Positions 22,216-34,018 of a stretch of DNA of 64,000 nt are shown in pieces. Every line of letters begins with the position of its first letter. Position 1 is the first letter of the stretch. Source of the stretch: Ligula intestinalis (Eukaryota > Platyhelminthes > Cestoda > Diphyllobothriidea > Diphyllobothriidae); the NCBI GenBank assembly GCA_036362985.1, contig JAYGXS010000005.1, positions 45,748,925 through 45,812,924 of the forward strand, given 5' to 3'. The notes under the pieces are model-generated. The model saw nothing but the letters and a program-made list of their open reading frames with translations, ran no database searches and was not told where the DNA came from. A program made the position numbers and the translations under genes.

Positions 22216-22447
22216 GGCTTTTAGCGGATTGTGTTTTATTGCATCAACTTTTTGTGTGTTTTGTATCTCCTTTTCTTTTTGTCATTTTTATCATTTTGGA
22301 AGTTTTTTCTCTAATCTTTGTCAAGTCTTGACTGGTCGATATTTATCGATTTTTTTATCAAAGGAACCTTGAGGCACTGCACTGCTTTGCATTTATCTTT
22401 GCACTACTGCTTTTCCGTATTGGTTTATCAAGTTAAATTTATTCTTA

Positions 22448-22453
22448 AATAAA
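22448..22453 (+). terminator. Poly(A) signal of the calcyphosin-like gene
   Basis: AATAAA lies 233 bp after the stop codon in an AT-rich 3' UTR with T-rich tracts at 22290-22360. Confidence 0.6.
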
Positions 22454-22710
22454 TATGAAAATTAAAACTGGTCTTGTATGCACTTCGAGTTGAATCCCTT
22501 CTAGCTCGGAATGTAACCCATCTGATTTGCTCTCCTTCTGTGGCGAACCCTGATTTTTCTAGTTTAGAGCCTACTGGTTGACAAAACTGCCACATTTAGT
22601 CATTAGACCAATAGACAGTCGTCCATCAGTACTAGCGACAGAATCGCTCTCTGGAGATAGTGTCGGTCTAGCTGATCTATCGCAGAAGGTAAAAACCTTG
22701 CCAGTGCGAT

Positions 22711-23120
22711 TGTCGTGACTATCTCGCGTCGAAGTGCACTTTCCCAAAGGCCCACTGATGCGGTTTTCGACGCCTGGATCAGCCAATCACAGTATCCGCA
22801 AAACCTGCCTTCTGAACGGCGATGAATAGCATACTTATACGCGTTCCTGGCGCAAGCTATTTGCCTGGTCAAAAACCTCAAGGCCGACCCAGCCAATGAA
22901 CGATCTCTCTCTGTCTACTGGCCTGACTGCTATCAAACCAGCACTTGGACTCGATTGACTCCCCCTGCCGGTTGTATGCTCTTCAAGTCAAATCTCTGTC
23001 TTCTATGTACACAATATGCCGTTCCTTCTACTCTGGCCTCCACTGACTTCTTCACTACTTAATTACCATGGTCTGAAGATCGCAGTTGCTTGGGGTTAAC
23101 TCACGTAACCCCCTGCCATA
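22711..23120 (+). repeat. LTR-like unit, target duplication CGAT
   Basis: It starts TGTCGTGACTATCTCGCG and ends TAACCCCCTGCCATA, with CGAT at 22707-22710 and again at 23121-23124. It contains the family core 'gtacacaatatgccgttcc', 'tactctggcctccactgac' and 'ccatggtctgaagatcgcag'. It has no internal coding region, so it reads as a solo LTR or similar short element. Confidence 0.65.
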
Positions 23121-23629
23121 CGATCTTCGAGACCGGCTCCTTACGAGAAGGAGAAGAAGAGAGACGCGAAGTGGAAGAAATGGTTTATTCTCTGCATAAA
23201 TATTGAAAAATATATTGGAGGACGTTGACTGTCGGAGGAGTGTACAACCGCCTGCGACAAGACCGCGTCCGAAGTGTGTTAGCGTAGTAGTAAACACAAT
23301 GTTCACAGACCGATCCTTGTTACACTCAACCTTGAAAGTAATAGGACAGACTGACGCAGGCGTTGGTGTATGCGTACTGGATAGGTTCCATGCGAGGTCA
23401 AAGATTGGCACAGTTTGCGGCACACGTAGTTAGCGGTCCCATAGACGGACCAAGAACTGCAATCATGCGTCCTCATGCGTGGTGTGGTACCGAAGGTGGA
23501 AGGCACTAAAGGTCAGTCGAACGATAGCGAAACGGCACGCAGGCGTTATCTGTAAAAAAATTGAAGGTGATCCTGGTATTGCAATACATCAAATTCTGTT
23601 CTCTATCGAATGAGATTTCAGTTGCCAAG

Positions 23630-24150
23630 TCAGGTCAAGTTTATTAAAGGAAATATAGGCGAACGCCTTTGAACTCCCAATTGGTTCATATCATTTAAAA
23701 AATGCATCAGCACAGCCGAACATCTCAAAGAAGTTGTTAACATAATTGTAGACGACTAGTCGCTTGCTTCGAGTAATACCCTCCCATGTGGTCATGCCAG
23801 TGAATACGAGCCAGCAGTTTAACTGAGCAAGAAGAGCAAACAGTTAAAAAAAGCTCCTAATGTATGGCTCCTAATTCAAAATGGCATGTCATTTGTGGTT
23901 TTTAGGAGCAAAACAGTCCCTCGTTGAGAAAGTATGTGAAAAAGAGGATCAGCATGCTGCTGTGACTGTTGGCGACAGCCATGGCGTCCATGGCGAGTAA
24001 TATCTACATCCGAAGGACCATACGAGTAGGAGACCTCAGAGTCACGAGAACGTCCCCAAGAACCGGAGATGCGACTATGATACGCCCTTGCTGTGGCAAG
24101 AGCAGAGGAACCCGCCACGTCGTCGGCAGTCGGTTTTGAGGTCAATACGA
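23630..24150 (-). repeat. CR1-like LINE 3' tail, copy 1
   Basis: It matches 32132-32640 (about 500 bp). The plus strand opens 'aagtttattaaaggaaatat' then 'aggcgaacgcctttgaactc'. In sense (minus) the element therefore ends AATAAACTTGACCTGACTTG, a poly(A)-like signal plus short repeats. No reverse-transcriptase frame remains here. Confidence 0.6.
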
Positions 24151-24764
24151 GGAAGAGCGTGACAGGGCCGCTCATGTCATGAAGCATAATCCTGGAACTA
24201 TAAACCGGAGTGTGCGTTGCGAGTACTCATAGTGACGGCGGCATTCTTGTCAGTTAACTGGTCGGTAATCAAGAGGAATGGGGTGGTGTGGACCACCACC
24301 TTCCCAAAAGACTTTTGGCTAACAGTGGGGAACTGGGTTTTATACAGTGGGCGACTTGCCCGATGCTGGCTAATCTCCCTTAAAAGGCAATTGTGATCCA
24401 TGTGCATGACAAAGTTGGTCAAAACCAATTATCCCGATCCTCTTAAAAGTTACTTTATCTCGACGCTCCTACAGTGCAAAGTTCCTAAACGCAGCGTGTT
24501 TAGAGTCATCCAACACTGCTTGCCTGCGCAGGCAATACGACAACAAACGAGCTTGGGTAGTCAGCGGATCCAAGACCTCTTAATGCGAGCGTGCATGGAC
24601 GAGGTTGTTAAAGATTCATGATAATAATTATTTATTATAATACAATAGATGGAATTAGAATACGATTCAACAGTTAGAGATGTCGATGACAATAGTCAAC
24701 TTAAATGCAAAGAAGATTTCTGGAGTGATGGGGTGACATAGACAGAACGACATTACCAACTAAG

Positions 24765-24900
24765 ACTAGGGAGACTAGAATGGCCATTTTTGGCTTGTTA
24801 GCCATTATCAATCAGTCCTACCTTATCCCAATTTTTGCAGCAGCTAGAAGTTAGAATTTAAAGATCCCAACCGACTGTGTAACGGACTCGTTTTCTGGTC
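24765..24900 (-). repeat. tRNA-derived SINE fragment, reverse
   Basis: It opens with 'gggagactagaatggccatt' and 'ttagccattatcaatcagtc', the reverse of the SINE body at 12355-12420. The tRNA-like head is decayed. Confidence 0.5.
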
Positions 24901-25583
24901 AGTTTCGATCGGGTTTATTAGCAATGGCAGGTAGGTGCTCATTGATTGGTTATGGGAGTCACTTATTCCAGTGATGTGTATTCAAGTTTCCCTTGGCTTT
25001 TTGTGTTAATGGCATTCTGTCTTTGTCTCTGTTCATCCTGTTAGGATGTGATTGTGCGTTCATTGGTTGTTCAGGTTCTGGCAACGAGCTTATCTGCGGC
25101 CGCACTCAGAGGAGGAGGCGAAGCAAGGACCGCTGGAATATGGAAATTGCAGTAATAGGGGTTTTATGGGTAAGTCTAAAGGAAGCGGTGGACAGTGTGC
25201 TCTGCGAAGAAGAAATGTCAAGAATTGTATTTACGTCTTTACTTTGTACAGCAGCATCCAGTGAAACCTCTCGTGCGTAAGCTCAAAAGTGTCAAAACGA
25301 AATTAATTGATTATTCAAAGTGTGAATAATGAGAAAACTGAAAGCAGTTTGAATACGGGCATTGCACAAGCAAAACAAACTATACGTACACTCGCCAAGC
25401 TCGTCTTCTGAAAGCAATAATAAATTTAAAATTCATCCATTAAAAAAGCATAAGTGCAACATATCAAAAAGCGATACAAATAACTGAAAGCTAATGAAAG
25501 CTAAGACCATATATATAAGCGATAATTGTAAGTTAGTATTCAGAGCCGTTATGCGTGTTTCTGTAAGTTAACTATGCTCAACC

Positions 25584-25993
25584 TGTAGCTGTTTTGCCGT
25601 CTACCTCCTCCAAACGCGAGACGTCACAGATGTGGACTCGCAGTGACAACCTTTGTCGTGCTGGCCAATGTCCGCATGCGAAGCACATCCTTCGCCCTCG
25701 CGCGAACGGGGCACACACACGCACCACAGACGGGTTGCACCAATCAACATCCTGAAGCTGACTCACACAATGCTCCCTCTGGGCCCTTTTAACAATTTCG
25801 TTCTTAGGACCCGAATAGCCTCCTAGCTGGTCGTGCGCTCCGAAATCAAACTTCTTCCATCTTATTCCCCTCCTTCTGTATACAGAATAAAATATTTCTA
25901 CTGTTCTGGCCTTCACCGACTTCTTCTCTCCTGAGAAACCATGGTCTGGACATCGCATTTGCTAGGGATTTACTCACTTAACATCCTGCGATG
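25584..25993 (+). repeat. LTR-like unit, imperfect target duplication
   Basis: It starts TGTAGCTGTTTTGCC and ends CATCCTGCGATG. The flanks AACC (25580-25583) and AACT (25994-25997) differ at one base. It contains 'ctggtcgtgcgctccgaa', an 'agaataaaat' signal and the conserved 'ccatggtctggacatcgc' block. Confidence 0.55.
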
Positions 25994-26129
25994 AACTCTA
26001 TGCTATAATTTTACCCTTGACGGGAAGGCAGGTTATGCGTATATGGAAGAATATTTCCACCTGCTCGGTGGGGACGTTTTTCCTGAACGTAAATCAGGTC
26101 TGAACCGTTAAGTGAAGATGACATTGCGG

Positions 26130-26238
26130 GATCCAGATTAACACTCTGGCCTTCCCACCGTCTTCTTTCCTAAGGAACCATGGTCTGAAGATCGCAGTTG
26201 CTAGGGTTTAACTCACTTAGCCTTCTGCGATAAACCCT
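26130..26238 (+). repeat. LTR-like unit, 3' fragment
   Basis: Only the terminal 'ctctggccttcccaccgtc', 'ctaaggaaccatggtctgaa' and 'ttctgcgata' blocks are present. Confidence 0.55.
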
Positions 26239-27433
26239 GCGACGCATGGCATTGCTGGCATCTGCGACTTGATAACGCCGGGTTCCTTATGCGTGTCTTA
26301 GTGGCCTAATCTTAACCGTTAGCGTTAATCCTAAAGCCATGATCTCAAACACCTCATCCTATATTCCCTATATAAACACTCACCCAGTAACAATAAAGTT
26401 GCTCACCCACCCTTGTCCCAGAATCCTGTTAGTTCTGGTTTATGTTTGGGTTTTAGTTTAGTTGTAGTTTATTCATTTAATTTTAGTTTTTATTTTAGTT
26501 TGGTATACAGTAGTTATTTAAGTAGGTTTATCTATCGTTGGCGGCTTCTAACTGAACTAAACTAAATCGTAAAGTAAACTCATAAACCGAATAATAAACT
26601 GAAAAGCAAACCTTGAGTAATAAAACTAGAATGCGCCACAGAACTAGAGGCAAGGGCGGGCGACCAACGTTATTTTTACTCCTTACTCTGAACCTTAACC
26701 ACAGGCCTAGGTCCATAACTCAAACCACTAAATCCAACTTGAATCATATGCATGATTCCTCCCGCCAACTTTAAATACTTGACTGTAACCCCTGACCATA
26801 ACCCTGGGATGGCTCAAAGGAGCTTGAAGCCTAAATCCAAGTCTAATCGTAAACTGGTGGGGGCAAGACAAAGGTGGAGCGTAGGTTCCCTTGCTGCATA
26901 CAGCCTTACCATGCGAAAGCCTAACTATTATACCTACTTAAATGATACAAGTAGGCACTTCATGAAGTTACGACTACGTTGAGCCACACCTTCAATCGTT
27001 GCCTACGTTTTTAAAAGATCAGATGATTTGTACAGACGATTATCAATTTCAAGAAATACTTTGCAGCAAGAAATGAACTTTGTGCCATGAGCACCCTTTC
27101 AATTCCTTTTTATTATTCAGTAAAACGTACAGCAACCCTTTGCGGCCAACACTGACTGGGCAGACCCTCCCGAAAAAGCCCGTGATAATGCTGTGAGATA
27201 ATGCCCCTGTTCACCGATCAAAGGTCGTTTGATTGTAATTTATCGTACGATTAATATCTTCTCTTCTACATAATAGCTAGCTTTTCCACTTGCGACCTGC
27301 GAACCTTTTTTATTCCCACGAACGGTCCGAAACCTAACTCTACAGGGAAACCTAGAAAAGCCAGCGAAACCTAATTCAGTGGGATGGAAGCTGGAACTTG
27401 TGCTTAATATTTGTACAGACCAAAACACCATTC
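26239..27433. other. Non-coding stretch
   Basis: It includes a TTTAGTTTA-type tract (about 26450-26520) like that at 9036-9112. No gene or recognised element was seen. Confidence 0.4.
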
Positions 27434-27664
27434 AGAAGAGGAAGCGATCACTGGAACCAGAGGTTTATTTTCCTGACGTTTCGGATGCCCTCGGGAATCC
27501 TTAATCATAGGTAATAGTAGAACAGTCTGAGGCATGCGCAGACCCTGAGACGCTATCTGCGCATGTCTCAGACTGTTTATCGATAACTTATTATTAAGGA
27601 TTCCCGAGGGAATCCAAAACGTCGGGAAAATAAACCTATTGTTCCAGTGATCGCTTCTTCTTCT
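27434..27664. repeat. Palindromic foldback element, copy 2
   Basis: Arms of about 105 bp are reverse complements around a short centre near 27545. Left: 'gaagaggaagcgatcactgg'; right: 'ccagtgatcgcttcttcttc'. It is homologous to 219-435. Each arm carries a 'ggattcccgagggaatcc' hairpin, one per strand. Confidence 0.75.
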
Positions 27665-28463
27665 AAACTGCTTCCTGGAACTCGCATATTCAATTATATT
27701 GGCAAAACACCATTAACAACTTGGTTGTCCTTATGCCCTCTCGACTTACGGTTGTTTCGAACGCTGGAGGACAATTTAAAACAAATTAGTTTGTGACACA
27801 TTTTTACCTTCCCTTATTTTGCCCTCGTTGCTGGTGTCAAGTATATACGACCTTGAATAATTGTCTTTTCGTAGAGTTCCTTTTGAGTTGGCGCTTTTCG
27901 ATAACAAATATTATTTCTCAGCCAATAAATAATACTTTATAAATCAAAATATGCCCTTGTTATTAAAATTTATCGTTTCTTTTATGCAGTATAACTTGTG
28001 AGTGCGTGGGGTAAACGGTGTGCGCACTAAAAGGTTGTTTGGGCAAAGATGATGGTTATACATTAATTCCTACTCGCTCTGTTCGTTGGTTGTTCACGAA
28101 ACCAGTCGGCAGCCAGGTTAATTGAAAATTTGCATTAAAGAGCTTAAATACAGGAAATTAAAACACTCCCGCTCTTGTCTCACAAAACACCATCATCTTG
28201 ATAATATTCGATCTGTTGTCGCAAAAAAACAGCATCGTGGGAACTGAAAAATAACCTTGCTCTTTTCGCATTGATTCTCTGCGCCAATTCAACTTGCTGT
28301 ATGCTTTTTATTCGTTATTTAGGCTATGCAGCGTTGGCATACATTTGCTAGGCTGCCGCGAAACCTTTTGTTCCCAATAAACTCGACTGTCTTTGCCCGT
28401 TTTAACTTCATAGTTGTTACAAAGACTTCAAAATTGTGGGGGCGGTTATAGCTACCCATTTCC
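27665..28463. other. AT-rich stretch, likely decayed upstream part of the Penelope-like element
   Basis: No open frame of note was found. Its position directly 5' of the GIY-YIG remnant suggests it may hold decayed reverse-transcriptase sequence, but I cannot identify motifs. Confidence 0.25.
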
Positions 28464-28960
28464 GACTGTAAGAACGTGTCCGAACTAGTTGAAAGACACC
28501 TGAGACAGCATCAAATCCAAGTAGCGCACAAACCGAAGAATAATATACGCAATCAGCTCGTACACTCTATGGATATGGTGGGCTACTTGGACAGAAAAGA
28601 AGTCATTTACAAGACCCCTGTGGCAGCTACAATGCAGTTTATTGCGGACAGACAGGAAGATCAGCCTCCACATGCTTGCGCGAACATCAACGAGCGGTAA
28701 AGGGGCGATATCACTTGTCCGAAGTCGCCATGCGCACGTTAGAAACTGGACACGAATTTGCATGAGACGAAACTTGCATTGCTGGCTCTTGACCATAAAA
28801 GAAAGGCCGCGAATTTCTCGAAGCTGTGCACTCGGAAGCACTATGCATAAACAGGCACAACGAGTTAAAATCGTCGTACCGAAGCCTCAAGCAGAAGTGG
28901 GCGAGACGCGAGCCAATCCAAAGGGGATGAAAAACCCGGCCCAAACGCCACGGCACTATC
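28464..28960 (+). pseudogene. Penelope-like element: C-terminal linker and GIY-YIG endonuclease remnant
   Basis: One frame gives CKNVSELVERHLRQHQIQVA, HKPKNNIRNQLVHSM, then YLDRKEVIYKTP. After a frameshift near 28615 the next frame continues PCGSYNAVYCGQTGRSAST and LREHQRAVKGRYHLSEVAMR. This is the linker plus GIY-YIG (URI-type) nuclease that follows the reverse transcriptase in Penelope-like retroelements; the nuclease nicks target DNA for insertion. The usual Y-I-G-Q-T-G-R is Y-C-G-Q-T-G-R here. Further stops (for example TGA near 28764) show it is dead. Confidence 0.75.
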
Positions 28961-29025
28961 GATTTTCCCACGGACCTTCGATGTTTGCTGTTAGCTGTTT
29001 TTGACCGCTTCACTTTTCTCTACGT

Positions 29026-29060
29026 CTGAAGACGAAGCGGGGTTCCAGCTTCGAAAATTC
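29026..29060 (+). other. Possible hammerhead-like core 3' of the Penelope-like remnant
   Basis: CTGAAGA (29026-29032) is followed by an arm GAAGC, a 9-base loop, the complementary arm GCTTC and GAAA. The CUGANGA..GAAA layout and position fit Penelope hammerheads, but one closing pair is C/C and the cleavage triplet is unclear. Confidence 0.35.
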
Positions 29061-29374
29061 ACCTAATAAATCATCGTTTCCCAAAGTGCTTCTCAACATA
29101 ATTATACTTCTTGGGATGCCGATTTTCCAATTCACACTTAATTATTTTCGTGTTTTGAACTTATCATTTGCAAATGAACCAATCGCAATTAAGAAACATG
29201 AAACAGTCATAGTAACCTCCAATAACATTTATTAATTTATTTTATCACAGTTCAATGGTTTTCCAAAAAACATTGTATTTGCAAGCTGAGTTTACCGCTC
29301 TCCTAGACTCATAAACCAATATTCCGAGCAGATGCGTGAAATTTAGGTTAATATATGTTTCAAGGCGAAGGTTG

Positions 29375-29935
29375 TTCAAGTAGTACACCTCACATACCCC
29401 TAGGCACAGCATTTTGTCCTAAGGGAACGGTGGTCATTGGAGTTTTGAAGGTGAAAAAATAGGGTAGGTAGTGAGGGAAATTTTTAAAAGTAAGGGGAAA
29501 GTGATAAAATGTAGTAGAATTTGTTTCCCGCGGCCGCTGGGAGATCTTTGTTCTGCATGTGAATTGGAAGAGTGTGCGGCGCTTTGCGCCGCGGACTATA
29601 GTAATCTAACTCGAGAACGGTAAGCTAGACACAAGGTTATATTTGAAGTAGACGACCTCCTAACTAACATTTCTATTTTTTCGGGAATGTCAAGGGACCT
29701 GCATTTTATAATCGGGTTTTCCGCACTAAGTTAAATGATAGTACAAATTAGGAAAATCTTCAGATATAAATCAACCACCTCTCTAAATACAATTCAATAA
29801 AAATGCGTATGTTAGTTATTAAAGTATATTCCACTGCCCATCCTAATTCCCCACTCATAAACCCCCTTATAACCACCGTTTTATTTGGACAAAATGCTGG
29901 GACAAGAAGTATATGTGGTGTTCTACTTAAGCTTA
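29375..29935 (-). mobile_element. Inverted-repeat element L, copy 1
   Basis: The ends are related inverted repeats built on CAGCATTTTGTCC followed by 'aacggtggt' and 'gttttga'. The inside has a perfect hairpin GCGGCGC-TTT-GCGCCGC at 29576-29592. The copy at 57365-57865 is in the opposite orientation and preserves 'gttgatttatatct', 'ccgttct.gagttagatt' and 'cccagcagctgcggg'. There is no transposase frame. Confidence 0.6.
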
Positions 29936-30191
29936 TGTTGCTTGTTTCAAAGTTATTGTTCACATTTACATTTACAAATAATTTGAATAAGCGGAAATGG
30001 TAAATACATCATAATATTGTTGACCTCGTATTCAGTTATGTTAATTGTATTCAAACCTTATTATTGGGAAGATACTGCTCATCTGCCCCAGTCTGTGCTA
30101 AATTTCAGGGGAATCAGTAGTAGTCTTATCATTTGAGTTAGGCGTCAGGTAAGGTTTTGAGTAACTTTAGGTTTAGGGGCAGGACGGATTT

Positions 30192-30532
30192 TCGAGGCCG
30201 GAAAAATCCCGTCAACTTATAATAACAAACTACTTTTGAATGTTCTACAGCCCGAATTTAATTTTTTTCGTGTAATTTCACCAATAGGAGGACGAACTTC
30301 CATTTTCTTTAAATTTCGCCTTCATAACGTCGAGTTTCCCTGAATTGGTATTCGTAACCTGCGCAGCAGAACTTCTTGTTGATCGAATTTGTTTCTATTT
30401 TAGCCTATTAAAACAAAGCGAATATTATTGTATTGAATATTTTTTGATCACTTCCGCCGCAATTACATATTAACTTGAGCTCACTAGCCAAGAATTAAAT
30501 GGTTGACCACAAAATACGTTAAGCGATTGGGC
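30192..30532 (+). repeat. Repeat family H, copy 2
   Basis: It matches 17557-17890 in direct orientation, sharing 'ccaataggaggacgaa', 'caattacatattaa' and 'gagctcactagccaa'. Confidence 0.65.
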
Positions 30533-31550
30533 GGGGGAAAGAACTGATTGTTGATTGGTGGTTTGCCGATGTAGGGTTAAGGGCAGAGTAAGGGTTGCGG
30601 TTCCTGTTAGGGTTGGTGACATTACGACCATCGATTTAAATTATTTCCAACGCATGCTTCACAATTTAAATTGGCAGGGACGATGACTTGTGCGTGAATT
30701 AGGTTGAGGTGATAGTAGCTTTGCGCAGAAAATGCCGCACTTTCACTTTCCTCCGCCACTTGAGCCCGGCGTTAAAACAGAGGAGAGACGGGATCGGGTG
30801 CAGCGTTTGACAGGGCCGTTGAACCCGGCTGCGCGCGCCATAGCATGACCAGGAAGAGCCGATGCCTTCTGACTCCCAGTCTACTCATCAGCCACTGGGC
30901 TGATGGTGTCTTTGGTAAATACGTCAACTGGCTCCCTTGTCAGCCACAGTAAACCGTTATAGTCTGAGAATTTCATCATACATGTAGCATAGGATCTGCA
31001 TGCTACGTGGACAACCGTGCTTACAACCATATTCCGCTCTCACCTTCTGATTAGCCTCCCCCCTTACCTATCTCGCGCTAGGAGTGTGGAAAGTAGAGGT
31101 CATTGACTACAGAAGGTTCCCCAAGTTAGATAGAATAGTGTACTAAAAAGGAGCTAACAAATTGGTCTGCAGGAAAAAAGCGGCTCATAGTAGGCAAAGC
31201 AGTTGTTCTGTGCCTCTGCGCAGAGTTGGAGGCAACCCCTGGCCTGTCCTCCAACCAATCAGGGAATGGGTCATGCTAATTGGGCGGCATTCACGGCAGA
31301 TCGAACAAGAGCCTCCGGGGTGTATTGTGAGCACACAGGCCTGCAAGGCTTCGCGGATGAAAGCACGATAAGTCACGGGGGCGCTGCAGTACATTGGCCA
31401 TGAGCGCGCGCGACGGCGCACATCTTGACAACAAAGAAAACGTGTTGACGCAGGGGGGGGGGCGATCTCTGGGCTGCCACAGGAGGACATACTACTCCAT
31501 GGACCGTCACTTATCACTCATAGATCTGCCCACGCGGCTGTGTATCACGG
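30533..31550. other. Unassigned stretch
   Basis: The frames around 31185-31517 overlap each other on both strands and show no family signature. No element boundary was seen. Confidence 0.35.
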
Positions 31551-31949
31551 CGTGGCGTAGGAATCGACCAGCACCAGTATTAGAGCTAGGGCATGCTAAT
31601 ACTTACCACTTCTGAAAGTAAGCACAAAGCCACCTCTATTAAATAGAGGTATCGCAAAGGGTTAAGTGAATGAAACCCTAGCAACGGCGATCTTCAGACA
31701 ATGGTTCCGTAGGAGAGCAGAAGTCGGTGGAGGCCAGGGTGATAGGAATAGTTTATTCTATACACAGAGGAATGGAGAATAAGCAGGCGTGGCCTAAGAA
31801 TCGACCAAAACCAGTATTGGAGTCAGGGCACGCTGATACTTACCGTTAATGAAAGTTTGCACAAAGCCACCTCTATTGCATGGAGGTATCGCAGAGGTGT
31901 TAAGTGAATAAAAACCCTAGCAACTGCGATCTTCCAGACCATGGTTCGC
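31551..31949 (-). repeat. Tandem duplication including LTR-like 3' ends
   Basis: The block 'cgtggcgtaggaatcgacca' through 'gcgatcttcagacaatggtt' (31551-31716) recurs at about 31790-31947 with few changes. It spans unrelated flank ('gcacaaagccacctctatt') plus the start of a reverse LTR-like unit (TATCGCA at 31650 and 31887). Flank and unit were therefore duplicated together. Confidence 0.65.
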
Positions 31950-32131
31950 AGGGGGTTTAGTAAGTTAAACCCTAGCGACTGCGATCTTCAGTACATGGTT
32001 GGTTACTTGAGAAGAAGTCGATGGAGGCCATAATAGTAGTAATAGTTTATTGTGTTCACAGAGGAACGAAGAAAAAGCCGGAAGAAGTTGACTTGGGGAG
32101 CACAGGACCAGCCAGGAGACCAGCCGTGTCA
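31950..32131 (-). repeat. LTR-like unit, truncated 3' half, reverse
   Basis: A third 'gcgatcttcagtacatggtt' block, 'tcgatggaggccataatag' and 'tagtttattgtgttcacag' show the reverse family core. It breaks off at the CR1-like tail that begins at 32132. Confidence 0.55.
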
Positions 32132-33165
32132 AGTCAAGTCAAATTTATCAAAGGAAATATAGGCAAACGCCTTTGAACTCCCTCTTGGTACATAGGATTT
32201 AAGAAATGCATCGGCACAGCCGAAAATTCCAAAGAAGTCGTTGACACAATTGTAGGCGACTACTCGCTTGTTTCAAGTAATACACTCACACTCAGTTAAC
32301 ACGAGCCAGCAGTGTAACTGAGGAATAACAGCAGAAAGTGTAAAAAGTCCTAAGGCATTGCTCATAATTCAAAATGGAATGTCCTTTCTGGTTTTTAGGA
32401 GAAAAACTGTCGCTCGTGGAGAAAGTATGTGAATGATAGGAGCATGCTGCTTCTGTGAATGTTGGCGGTAGCCATTGCATCCATGGCGAGTAATATCTAC
32501 ATCCGAAGGACCATGCGAGGAGGAGACCTGGGAGTCACAAGAACGTCCCGAGGAACCGGAGATGCGACCATGATACGCCTTTGCTGTGTCAAGAGCAGAG
32601 GAGCCCGCCACGTCGTCAGCAGTCTGTCGATACGAGAAAGGTTGTGACGGGGCCGCGTAGCCTAGGACCATAGGTGTGGCAGATGCGACCTCAGACACGA
32701 TCAGCGCAGTTCGCATAGTGAGCAAAGACGTCAGAGCTAGGCGATGTCTTAAACGCATTTGGTTAAATATTAATAATAATGCTACTTAAAAATTACTATT
32801 AGTATATATTTATAGCATTTCAGTGTTTGGATTTAGAGCAGTTCAGTTTTTGGAAAGGGTGAGTGTCCTCGCAGCCTAGAGGTGGTGGCCTGCTCAAAGA
32901 AGTCATTTGTTTGGAGGCAGCAAACTTGACCACGCAGTATGCGAAATGCCTGGATTAGGTCCCCACGTAGCTGCCTGTAAACCAGAGGAAACAAGTCAAG
33001 ATTCACCAATCGCGTCTCATAATGGAGGTTTCGTTGACTCCGTACTAATTTTGTGGCGCGTCTTTGTACCCTTTCGAGGGTTTTTGGTCTTTGGCTGTCC
33101 CAGGTTTCCAGGCTTGGATGGCAAATTCCAGTTGGGTGATGGATGCCGCTGCATTTACACAACAA
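32132..33165 (-). pseudogene. CR1-like LINE 3' end with reverse-transcriptase C-terminus
   Basis: The minus-strand frame 33165-32833 contains LERVQRRATKLVRSQRNL then ETRLVNLDLFPLVYRQLRGD, LIQAFRIL and FFEQATTSRLRGHS. This is the conserved C-terminal signature downstream of the polymerase core in CR1/jockey-type LINEs. About 700 bp of 3' UTR follow, ending in TTTGATAAATTTGACTTGAC on the minus strand. The upstream catalytic part is absent. Confidence 0.75.
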
Positions 33166-34018
33166 ACCTTTAAATCATTTTCTCACGTTTTCTGGGTGTT
33201 TTTGGCTATCTGATGACAATACGTCGATAAAATGGAACAGTAATCTAAGACAAGTAAAACTCACATTTTATGTAGTTGTATTTTAAGTGTACTTAATATA
33301 AAGATTTTAGCCATTTGTCTATACAATCAGGGATTTGGGGCGATTGTTTTAGACTGGAGGCCAGGTCATGTTTATTTTTATGTTTCAAACCTAATGCTAT
33401 TATCGATTTTTATTTTATGTTTCCAAATTCCTAAGTCTGGTTTGTTAGTCCTACGCATACGCGCTGCCATATGCTCGTTGCTTGAAAAGCAAGTCACAGC
33501 CACGTGTTTATTAATACCTTAACGACTAGCTACAGTAGATGAAGCAATCAAAATATGTGTGAGTAGTTTAGCGTATATTTAGTCCTGCTTTTTGAATTGT
33601 TGTTTGGATTTGAGGCTCAGAAGGCTTATTACCAAAGAAAGCTGCATGCTCACTCCGCAGTGACCTAATCTGCGTGTGACGCTTGCCCTTCACGCCTGCT
33701 AGCAAGTGCAAACGCAACAGTGCCTTTCAACTCCAATCAGGTCTGGCCAATCACCTTCAAGGCTGATTCACACTGGTCCCCACTGTGACGATTGCTACGC
33801 CCACACACTTCGAACGCGGTCCCCTCGCGTCTGAGAACATGCGCTCGCCCAACTGTCAAATTCCTTCAGCCTATTCTCCCTGACCTCTGTTGGTTGGTTG
33901 GTAGCCAATGTTGGATCAGGGGTTCCCGCCGGAGTCCAAACTGGGTGCAGTTGGGAGACGGAGAAAGGCCGCGACCTCGGCCGGCTTGAGCCAAAGGCCC
34001 TCTGTCCTTCCACCTGAT
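33166..34018. other. Unassigned stretch
   Basis: It is AT-rich to about 33640, then GC-richer with no coding signature. The latter part may be the diverged 5' portion of the LTR-like unit ending at 34406. Confidence 0.35.

Noticed and set aside
23876..24428. Minus-strand ORFs of 103 and 76 codons as genes
   Set aside because: The first is part of the CR1-like 3' tail repeated at 32369-32640 with frame-disrupting differences. The second has no recognisable content.
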